From positions 1 through 8,824 of the forward strand of contig JALQYS010000353.1 in NCBI GenBank assembly GCA_023254015.1: a DNA stretch of 8,824 nt, written 5' to 3'. Made by a program: the position numbers and the translations under genes. Under the pieces are notes generated by a model. It had not been told where the DNA came from. It ran no database searches and saw nothing but the letters and a program-made list of their open reading frames with translations. Below are positions 1 through 5,124 of the stretch, piece by piece (the stretch's first letter is position 1; each line of letters opens with the position of its first letter). Source of the DNA: Paracoccaceae bacterium (GTDB taxonomy: Bacteria; Pseudomonadota; Alphaproteobacteria; Rhodobacterales; Rhodobacteraceae).

Positions 1-2
1 CC

Positions 3-68
3 TCAGCATTTTATTATGGTGATCCCCTGGGCGAAATGCGCCTGGTAAGCAGAGTTTTTGAAATGTAA
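3..68 (+). CDS. IS6-family transposase, C-terminal fragment
   Basis: Frame 3 is open from the window edge to TAA at 66-68 and reads SAFYYGDPLGEMRLVSRVFEM. IS6-family transposases commonly end in a segment of the form GE(V/I/M)RL(V/I)xRxF, so I read this as the final 21 residues of the transposase. The catalytic DDE residues lie upstream, outside the window. Its identity rests on this short tail together with the adjacent IS26-type terminal repeat; neither alone would be decisive. Confidence 0.65.
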   Translation, partial: SAFYYGDPLGEMRLVSRVFEM

Positions 69-106
69 GGCCTTTGAATAAGACAAAAGGCTGCCTCATC
101 GCTAAC

Positions 107-120
107 TTTGCAACAGTGCC
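107..120. repeat. IS6/IS26-type terminal inverted repeat
   Basis: TTTGCAACAGTGCC is identical, in inverse orientation, to the IS26 terminal repeat and marks the outer boundary of the insertion sequence. It contains TTGCAA (108-113), which in IS26 can act as the -35 part of hybrid promoters, but no acceptable -10 lies 16-19 nt downstream (the sequence there is a run of C followed by ACACG). Confidence 0.8.
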
Positions 121-198
121 GTTTGGCCCCCCACACGCCGCCGCCGCGATACGTCTTCTGAACGAACCCGGTCATTTTCGTTCCTCTCAGGAGATAGC

Positions 199-762
199 AT
201 GATTTCCCGACGCTTCCTCATTGGCGGGGCCGCACTTGCAGCGCTGTCCTCGCCCACCATCCTTCGGGCCCATACCGCAGAGCCGTTTGTGCTGGCCGAC
301 GAATTCCAGCCCCGCGAGGTGCGCGTCCGCGAGCAGCACGCGCCCGGACAGATCCTCGTGTTCCCGCGAAGCTTCTTTCTGTACCACGTCTTCGATACCG
401 AGCGGGCGATCCGCTACGGAGTCGGTGTCGGCAAGGCCGGGCTTGCCTTCAGGGGGTCCGCGATCATCGAGCGCAAAGCCGAATGGCCGTCCTGGCGTCC
501 GACGAACGACATGATCCGCCGCAATCCTGACCGTTATGCCCAGTTCGCCGATGGTGTCCCCGGCGGGCCGAACAACCCCCTTGGGGCGCGCGCGCTCTAC
601 CTTTACCGGGAAGGGCGCGATACCTACTATCGTATCCATGGCACGACCGAGCCGTGGTCAATCGGTCAGTCCGTCTCGAACGGTTGTATCCGGATGCTGA
701 ACGAGCATGTGATCCAGCTCTACGAACAGGTGCCGGTTGGAACACCGGTGACTGTGATGTGA
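199..762 (+). CDS. Tat-exported L,D-transpeptidase (YkuD domain)
   Basis: This 187-residue protein is a probable peptidoglycan L,D-transpeptidase, forming 3-3 crosslinks or attaching proteins to murein in the periplasm. The ATG at 199 has a good SD (AGGAGA, 189-194). The N-terminus carries a twin-arginine signal (SRRFLIGG, residues 3-10) followed by a hydrophobic Ala-rich stretch, probably cleaved after about residue 25. The YkuD signature is complete: His147-Gly148 (YRIHGT) and, 15 residues on, SNGCIRM with catalytic Cys163 and Arg165. The protein consists almost only of the catalytic domain, with no LysM or PG-binding module, like other short alphaproteobacterial ErfK/YbiS proteins. It is the first gene of a three-gene unit; its stop overlaps the start of the DsbA-like gene. 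No clear promoter is visible in the 78 nt between it and the insertion sequence. Substrate and crosslink type cannot be told from sequence. Confidence 0.88.
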   Translation: MISRRFLIGGAALAALSSPTILRAHTAEPFVLADEFQPREVRVREQHAPGQILVFPRSFFLYHVFDTERAIRYGVGVGKAGLAFRGSAIIERKAEWPSWRPTNDMIRRNPDRYAQFADGVPGGPNNPLGARALYLYREGRDTYYRIHGTTEPWSIGQSVSNGCIRMLNEHVIQLYEQVPVGTPVTVM

Positions 763-1526
763 ACGTGAGGCGCCGCGACCTTCTCGTCTTCGGCGGGATC
801 GTTGCCCTTATCTATGGTCTGCGTGCCCTTCCCTGGGACCGGCTCCCGGGCCGCGGGCCGCGCTATGCCGACATTGCGGATCTGCCGCCGTTTCGCCGAC
901 TTGACGGGGTTGGCCAGACCTCCGGAACACCGCTGGCCCTTGTCGGACTCGATGCGCCGCCTCAGGATGCAGACCAGCGCCGCGCGCGTGCCGAAGCGGT
1001 ACGTGCTGACCCCTGCCTTGCCCTCTTTGGCAACAGCGGTTCTGAGGGGGTCATTCCCATTGCCTATTTCAGCGAGTTCCGCTGTCCCTACTGCCGGGCG
1101 CTGGAGCGAGACCTCGACACGCTGATGGCCGATCATCCTGCTTCCTTCTGGCTGGTTCAGCATGAACTTCCGATCTTCGGACCCGCTTCCGAGCTTGCAG
1201 CGCGGGCGTCGGTCGCTGCCGCGAAGCAAGGCAAACAACCAGAACTTCGGCGTCGGTTCATGCGAACACCTCTGGTCGCCGAAGAAGCCTCAGTCCTCAG
1301 GGTGGCGGCGGATATCGGCCTCGATGTCGATCGGCTGGCCAAAGACATGGCATCTGCAGAGGTGCAGGAAGAGATGAACCGAACACGAGCGCTCGCCGAT
1401 ATCTTTGGCTTCATCGGCACGCCAGGTCTTGTAATCGGGCGGACCGTCCTGAATGGCGCAATCCCTTACGCGCTCCTTCGCCAGATTGTGGAAGACGAGG
1501 CTGCCCAGGCAGCGCCAGTTTGCTGA
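759..1526 (+). CDS. DsbA-family thiol:disulfide oxidoreductase-like protein
   Basis: This is a thioredoxin-fold protein of about 255 residues, probably acting on thiols in the periplasm. A GTG start at 759 overlaps the TGA of the transpeptidase gene (760-762), implying coupled translation; GTG 765 is an alternative. The same frame is open further upstream, but that part overlaps the transpeptidase and is not needed. The N-terminus has a twin-arginine motif (RRRDLLVFG, about residues 4-12) and a hydrophobic segment, so the protein is Tat-exported or membrane-anchored. The DsbA core shows FRCPYCRAL with active site CPYC at 109-112, an intervening helical region, and the cis-proline loop GTPGLVIG (Pro222). 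An extra Cys86 lies before the domain and the last residue is also Cys (255). Whether it oxidises, reduces or isomerises is not evident. Clustering with a cysteine-dependent transpeptidase suggests, as inference, that it services that enzyme or other envelope thiols under metal stress. Confidence 0.85.
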   Translation: MNVRRRDLLVFGGIVALIYGLRALPWDRLPGRGPRYADIADLPPFRRLDGVGQTSGTPLALVGLDAPPQDADQRRARAEAVRADPCLALFGNSGSEGVIPIAYFSEFRCPYCRALERDLDTLMADHPASFWLVQHELPIFGPASELAARASVAAAKQGKQPELRRRFMRTPLVAEEASVLRVAADIGLDVDRLAKDMASAEVQEEMNRTRALADIFGFIGTPGLVIGRTVLNGAIPYALLRQIVEDEAAQAAPVC

Positions 1527-1530
1527 CCCG

Positions 1531-2115
1531 ATGAACACGCCGTCCCACATGCTGCTCGGGGCTGCAATCTTCGCACGACCCCTCTGCGTCGCAACCCTGG
1601 TGGCCGCGCTCGCAGGTGGGCTCGCTCCGGACCTTCCGATGTTTGCAATGGTCCTTTGCTCAACCCGCGTTTCGGGCATTCCGGAACATGAGGTCTTCAG
1701 CACACTGTTCTTTTCGGAGAGCTGGCAGGCTGTCTTCGCCGTGGACCACAGCTTTTTCGTCTGGGGAAGTCTGCTCGGGTTGGCACTCTGGCGCAGACAG
1801 CTGATCCTGCGCGCCTTCGCGGGCGCCGGTCTTCTGCATGCCCTTGCGGACTTTCTGACACATCACGATGATACCCGCCGCCAGCTCTGGCCTGTCTCGG
1901 ACTGGGTTTTCCGCAGTCCGGTCAGCTATTGGAATCCGCAGTTCTACGGCGAGGCCTTCGGGATGTTCGAAGTTGCGCTGGTCGTGGGGCTGACCAGCTT
2001 TCTTTGCTGGCGTCTGGAAAGATGGCGCGACCGTGCACTGGTCCTTGCCGTTGCGGCGCCCCTGCTGGCGCCGGTCCTGCTCACCGGCAGCCTGCACGGG
2101 CTGCATGGCATGTGA
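1531..2115 (+). CDS. YdjM-like integral membrane protein (putative metal-dependent hydrolase; relatives sometimes labelled CobQ)
   Basis: A 194-residue membrane protein. ATG 1531 is 4 nt after the DsbA-like stop and matches the family N-terminus NTPxH; upstream codons in frame lie inside the previous gene. Visible features are NTPSHMLLG (His6), GGLAPDLP (Asp34), VDHSFFVWG (Asp72, His73), HALADFLTHHDD (His103, Asp107, His111, His112, Asp113, Asp114) and WPVSDWVF, with about four hydrophobic segments. The conserved His/Asp residues near membrane segments resemble the YdjM/LexA-regulated putative metal-dependent hydrolase group. I recall close alphaproteobacterial relatives being labelled 'cobalamin biosynthesis protein CobQ', which looks wrong, since there is no glutamine amidotransferase or ATPase domain here. 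The reaction is unknown. It ends 8 nt before the convergent copB stop. Confidence 0.72.
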   Translation: MNTPSHMLLGAAIFARPLCVATLVAALAGGLAPDLPMFAMVLCSTRVSGIPEHEVFSTLFFSESWQAVFAVDHSFFVWGSLLGLALWRRQLILRAFAGAGLLHALADFLTHHDDTRRQLWPVSDWVFRSPVSYWNPQFYGEAFGMFEVALVVGLTSFLCWRLERWRDRALVLAVAAPLLAPVLLTGSLHGLHGM

Positions 2116-2123
2116 CCGGAGCG

Positions 2124-4220
2124 TCAGCCCCGATAGCGCCGCAAAAGCTGGGCGTTGATGGCGACGATTATGGTGGACGCCGACATGAACACGGCCCCGA
2201 CGGCCGGCGTCATCAGGAATCCTGTGCCGAATGTGATCCCCGCGGCCATCGGAATTGCAAACGCATTGTATCCTGTGGCCCAGATCAGGTTCTGCACCAT
2301 CTTGTTGTAGGTGGCCCGCGACAGGCCGAGAATGGCCTCGACATCACGCGGGTCGGAGCGGACGAGTACGACATCGGCTGATTCTACCGCCACATCCGTG
2401 CCCGCGCCGATGGCGATGCCAAGATCGGCCTCGACCAACGCCGGGGCGTCGTTGACACCGTCACCGACCATAGCAACCTTCAGTCCCCGGGCACGCAATT
2501 CCTTGACCCGGGCCGCCTTCTGATCGGGCAAGACCTGAGCGAAGTATTCGTCCAGCCCCAGCTCGGTTGCGACCGACCGGGCTACGCCTTCCGCATCACC
2601 CGTCATCATGATCGACTGCACACCCCTGGCTTTGAGGCGCGCCACAACATCGCGAGATTCCGACCGCACGATGTCGGCCAACGCGAAGAGTGCTTGCGGC
2701 TTGCCGCCCCTCACAAGGACAACAACTGTCTTGCCCGCCTCCTCCAGTGCCGCAAGGCGCGGATCTGTCACAGGGGTGTTCTGCCGACGCAGGTGGCCGG
2801 GGCTGACGATGGCCACGTCCTCTCCGTCCACCCGAGCGGTGACGCCGGCGCCAGTAATGCTGTGCAGCCCCTCCGGGGCGGGAAAGTCGATCCCCCTGGC
2901 CTTGGCATCGGCCACGATGCCTTGCGCGATCGGGTGCTGCGACTGGCTTTCGACCGAAGCTGCCATGCGCAGCGCCACTGCTGCATCGCCACCGTCGAGC
3001 ATGACGATATCGCTGACCCCGAACCGCCCCTCGGTCAGTGTACCTGTCTTGTCGAACACCACAGCGTTCAGGTCGCGCGCCCGCTCAAAGGCTGCGCGGT
3101 CGCGGATCAGGAGGCCGTTTTTGGCCGCCAGCGACGTCGAGACTGCCACCACCAGCGGCACGGCAAGGCCAAGCGCGTGGGGGCAGGCAATGACCATCAC
3201 CGTCACCATCCGCTCCAGTGCGAAGGTGACGCTTTCGCCCGCCCAGATCCACCAGACGAACGAACCCAGGCCGACGGTGATGGCGACCCAGGTCAGAACT
3301 GTGGCCGCGCGGGTGGCAAGGTCCTGGGTGCGCGACCGGCTGTTCTGCGCGGCCTTTACCATGGCGATGACCTGCGAAAGGTAGGTCGCCTCCCCAGTTG
3401 CCTTGACCTCGATGGTGACCGCGCCCTCGCCGTTGACCGCCCCGCCGATAACGGTCTCGCCGGCCGTGCGCGTCACGGGCTTCGACTCGCCCGTCAGCAT
3501 CGCCTCATTGAACGACGAGACGCCGTCGGTGATCACGCCGTCCACTGGCACCTTCGCGCCCGGGCGGATCACCACCCGGTCGCCGGCGATCAGCGCCGCC
3601 ACCGCCACCTCCTCGGTGCCGCCATCGGCCGTCACCCGCAGCGCGGTGTCGGGCAAGAGGCGCACCAGTTCCTCCAGCGCCCGCGATGCACCGAGAACCG
3701 ACCGCATTTCCAGCCAGTGACCCAGCAGCATGATGGTCACCAGCGTGGCCAGTTCCCAATAGAACGGCTCACCACCAGGCAGGCCCAGCGTGACGGCGGC
3801 GGAATAGAAATACGCGGTCGAGATCGCCAGTGCGACCAGCGTCATCATCCCAGGACGGCCCGTCCGGATCTCCGGAAGCGCGCCAGTAAGGAAAGGCCAA
3901 CCGCCCCAGAAGTAGATGATGGAGGACAGGGCAAGTGCGACCCACTCCTCGGCGGTAAACAGCGGCGTCATCCCCTGCCCCGCAAAGTCGCGCACCATGG
4001 GCGAAAGGATCAGAACAGGGATCGTGAGTACCAGCGAGACCCAGAACCTGCGCTGATAGTCGGCGACCATGTCGCCATGCCCGGCATGGTGTCCTGCATG
4101 TGCAGTTGCAGGTCTCTCATCAGTGGCTGCCGAAGCGCCCGACTGAACGTCGGCGGGCCCAGAGCCCGCTGCGATCCCATGTCCATGCTGATGATGCTTG
4201 TTCCGGTGTGCATCCGACAT
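2124..4220 (-). CDS. copB: CopB-type copper-translocating P1B ATPase (CPH motif, His-rich N-terminus)
   Basis: This 698-residue inner-membrane ATPase exports copper from the cytosol. The start ATG (4218-4220) has SD GAAAGGAG at 4228-4235. The N-terminus is His-rich (HHQHGHG at 9-15, HAGHHAGHGD at 41-50) and has no CxxC HMA domain. P-type motifs are complete: LTGES (actuator, 242-246), ACPHALG with the CPH membrane metal site (346-348), DKTGT with phosphorylated Asp390, SQHP (427-430), MTGD (539-542), GDGVNDAP (586-593), and the last membrane segments with YN at 651-652 and MSAST at 679-683. CPH with a His-rich N-terminus is the CopB (P1B-3-like) pattern, associated in the family with Cu(II) and/or Cu(I); oxidation-state preference is not resolvable here. 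It is the last gene of the copZ-DUF305-copB operon, 100 nt after DUF305 with a hairpin between them. Confidence 0.93.
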   Translation of the reverse strand: MSDAHRNKHHQHGHGIAAGSGPADVQSGASAATDERPATAHAGHHAGHGDMVADYQRRFWVSLVLTIPVLILSPMVRDFAGQGMTPLFTAEEWVALALSSIIYFWGGWPFLTGALPEIRTGRPGMMTLVALAISTAYFYSAAVTLGLPGGEPFYWELATLVTIMLLGHWLEMRSVLGASRALEELVRLLPDTALRVTADGGTEEVAVAALIAGDRVVIRPGAKVPVDGVITDGVSSFNEAMLTGESKPVTRTAGETVIGGAVNGEGAVTIEVKATGEATYLSQVIAMVKAAQNSRSRTQDLATRAATVLTWVAITVGLGSFVWWIWAGESVTFALERMVTVMVIACPHALGLAVPLVVAVSTSLAAKNGLLIRDRAAFERARDLNAVVFDKTGTLTEGRFGVSDIVMLDGGDAAVALRMAASVESQSQHPIAQGIVADAKARGIDFPAPEGLHSITGAGVTARVDGEDVAIVSPGHLRRQNTPVTDPRLAALEEAGKTVVVLVRGGKPQALFALADIVRSESRDVVARLKARGVQSIMMTGDAEGVARSVATELGLDEYFAQVLPDQKAARVKELRARGLKVAMVGDGVNDAPALVEADLGIAIGAGTDVAVESADVVLVRSDPRDVEAILGLSRATYNKMVQNLIWATGYNAFAIPMAAGITFGTGFLMTPAVGAVFMSASTIIVAINAQLLRRYRG

Positions 4221-4275
4221 AGCTGCGCTCCTTTCACGTTGCCAGGGTGGATCAAGAGCCCCTGCCAGTCGGGCG

Positions 4276-4304
4276 GCGGGATGGCCGGGAGCAAGCCACC
4301 CCGC
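4276..4304 (-). other. Intercistronic RNA hairpin between the DUF305 gene and copB
   Basis: Read on the - strand, GCGGGGTGGC (4304-4295), a 9-nt loop and GCCATCCCGC (4285-4276) form a 10-bp stem with a single G-U pair. That pair is valid only in RNA from this strand (A-C on the other), which fits the direction of transcription. No U-tract follows, so a complete intrinsic terminator is unlikely. The position, 17-45 nt after the DUF305 stop and about 55 nt before the copB start, suggests an mRNA-stability or differential-expression element. Seen directly; function inferred. Confidence 0.5.
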
Positions 4305-4320
4305 ACGCCACTGAAGAGCC

Positions 4321-4737
4321 TTACAGGCCGCGTGCGGCGAGCCAGGCCTTCATCTCGGCAATCTCGGCTTCCTGAGCCGCGATCACCTCTTCCGCGAGCT
4401 TGCGGATTTCAGGGTCGGTTCCATGTTCCAGCTGGATCTGCGCCATGGCGACTGCGGCTTCGTGGTGCGGGATCATGCCTCGCACAAAGTCGACGTCCGC
4501 ATCGCCTGTATATGGGACCATCATGTCGGCCATCATCTTATCCATGGCGGCGGCATAGGCCTGTGCGGCCGGATTGTCGGCGAGTTCCGGCGGGATCAGC
4601 GACGTGTGGCTCATCATGCCCATGTCTCCCATTCCGCCCATGTTAGAATGGTCCATCCCTTCCATGGTCTGGGCGATGGCAAGGCCGCCAACAACGGCAA
4701 TGGCTGCTGCGGAGAGCACTACTGTGCGTTTTTTCAT
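4321..4737 (-). CDS. Exported Met-rich DUF305 (CopM-like) copper-associated protein
   Basis: This 138-residue secreted protein has a Sec signal peptide (MKKRTVVLSAAAIAVVGGLAIAQ; likely cleavage near residue 22). The start at 4737 has a modest SD (AGGA at 4747-4750). A Met/His-rich segment (residues 25-43, with 8 Met and 2 His) is followed by a helical DUF305 domain containing the family signature DFVRGMIPHHEAAVAMAQ (83-100; Met88, His91, His92) and an EVIAAQEAEIAEMKAWL helix near the end. DUF305 proteins have a ferritin-like helical fold, and characterised members such as cyanobacterial CopM bind copper in the periplasm; the exposed Met and His residues fit Cu(I)/Cu(II) binding. It lies 30 nt downstream of copZ and upstream of copB, and is probably co-transcribed under the CueR-type promoter. 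Confidence 0.87.
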   Translation of the reverse strand: MKKRTVVLSAAAIAVVGGLAIAQTMEGMDHSNMGGMGDMGMMSHTSLIPPELADNPAAQAYAAAMDKMMADMMVPYTGDADVDFVRGMIPHHEAAVAMAQIQLEHGTDPEIRKLAEEVIAAQEAEIAEMKAWLAARGL

Positions 4738-4767
4738 TTTCGGATGTCCTGTATTGTTTTGGATGCT

Positions 4768-4956
4768 TCAGGCAGGGGCGTAGCCAACCTTGGTCAGGGC
4801 CGCGACCAGCCGATCACGCGCAACTGCGGACGTGACTTCGACCTTCTGCGTGCTGGGGTCCGCCTTGACGTCGGCGGCCGGATCCACCGACTGGATCGCC
4901 CTCGTCACACTGTTGGCGCAACCGCCACAGGTCATGTTCTCGATATGGAACTGCAT
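4768..4956 (-). CDS. copZ: CopZ-like heavy-metal-associated (HMA) copper chaperone
   Basis: This 62-residue single HMA-domain protein is the expected size of a cytosolic copper chaperone. The metal site is NMTCGGCANSV (MTCGGC at 8-13, with Cys10 and Cys13 as ligands), preceded by the beta strand MQFHIE; the C-terminus AALTKVGYAP is the usual HMA ending. The start at 4956 is fixed by a strong SD, AAGGAGG (4962-4968), 5 nt upstream. By family knowledge it carries Cu(I) to CopA/CopB ATPases or to CueR. It is the first gene of the leftward operon, with an approximately 29-nt leader from the CueR-type promoter at 4992-5022. The GG between the cysteines (TCGGC), versus TCASC in CopA, is typical of stand-alone chaperones in this group. 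Confidence 0.9.
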   Translation of the reverse strand: MQFHIENMTCGGCANSVTRAIQSVDPAADVKADPSTQKVEVTSAVARDRLVAALTKVGYAPA

Positions 4957-4991
4957 GAGTGCCTCCTTCAGGGTTTTGCCTCATGCGTCAT

Positions 4992-5022
4992 CAGATAGGG
5001 CTTCCCACGGTTGTAAGGTCAA
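4992..5022 (-). promoter_or_regulatory. CueR-type promoter/operator for copZ-DUF305-copB
   Basis: On the - strand, -35 TTGACC (5022-5017) and -10 TATCTG (4997-4992) are separated by exactly 19 bp, the lengthened spacer diagnostic of MerR/CueR-activated promoters. The spacer contains an imperfect dyad, ACCTTAC...GTGGGAAGCC. The transcription start would be near 4985, giving a leader of about 29 nt to copZ. Assignment to the CueR in this window is inference supported by the matching promoter at 5060-5090. Confidence 0.8.
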
Positions 5023-5059
5023 GCCCACAAAGCCGTGATGACGAATCTCAGGTTGCCCC

Positions 5060-5090
5060 TTGACCTTACCATAATGGGAAGCCGTATCTC
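5060..5090 (+). promoter_or_regulatory. CueR-type promoter/operator for copA-cueR
   Basis: -35 TTGACC (5060-5065), a 19-bp spacer holding the imperfect dyad CTTACC-ATAAT-GGGAAG, and -10-like TATCTC (5085-5090). The 19-bp spacing is the MerR-family hallmark. The flanking segments CTTGACCTTAC and GGGAAGCC are identical to those of the divergent copZ promoter. The expected start near 5097 places the true copA start at 5125, not at the in-frame ATGs at 5035/5038, which would lie upstream of the transcript. Confidence 0.82.
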
Positions 5091-5110
5091 ATACGGCGGA
5101 GGCATCCCTG

Positions 5111-5116
5111 AAAGGA
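5111..5116 (+). promoter_or_regulatory. Ribosome binding site deciding the copA start
   Basis: AAAGGA lies 8 nt before ATG 5125 (and 5 nt before GTG 5122, in the same frame). Together with the promoter position this sets the copA start at 5125. Confidence 0.7.
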
Positions 5117-5124
5117 ATTCCGTG

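Larger units (their letters stand above)
1..120 (+). mobile_element. Right end of an IS6-family (IS26-like) insertion sequence, truncated by the window edge
   Basis: The segment ends at 120 with TTTGCAACAGTGCC (107-120), which is the inverted form of the known 14-bp IS26 terminal repeat GGCACTGTTGCAAA. A reading frame resembling an IS6-family transposase C-terminus stops at 66-68, about 50 nt inside the end, as expected for this family. The element therefore enters from the left with its transposase pointing toward the copper cluster. IS6 elements normally make 8-bp target duplications; the candidate copy on this side is GTTTGGCC (121-128), but the other copy is outside the window. The rest of the element is not visible. 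Confidence 0.82.

Noticed and set aside
108..136. Hybrid promoter using TTGCAA in the IS terminal repeat to drive the transpeptidase gene
   Set aside because: No -10-like hexamer occurs at 16-19 bp spacing; that stretch is C-rich.
654..758. Upstream extension of the DsbA-like frame to ATG 654
   Set aside because: It lies wholly inside the transpeptidase gene, over its catalytic motif, and the Tat-type N-terminus begins naturally at GTG 759/765.
1453..1530. Upstream extension of the YdjM-like frame to ATG 1453
   Set aside because: It overlaps the end of the DsbA-like gene; the family N-terminus NTPxH begins at ATG 1531.
2116..2123. A bidirectional terminator between the convergent YdjM-like gene and copB
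   Set aside because: Only 8 nt separate the stops and no hairpin with a T-run was found at the junction.
2694..4646. A 650-codon + strand open frame across copB and the DUF305 gene
   Set aside because: It is antisense to two clearly recognised genes, its translation is low-complexity Arg/His/Gly-rich with no family signature, and long shadow frames are common in GC-rich coding DNA.
5035..5124. In-frame upstream starts (ATG 5035 and 5038) that would lengthen CopA by 30 residues
   Set aside because: This segment contains the CueR-type promoter (5060-5090), so the predicted transcript starts after them; a proper SD sits before ATG 5125.
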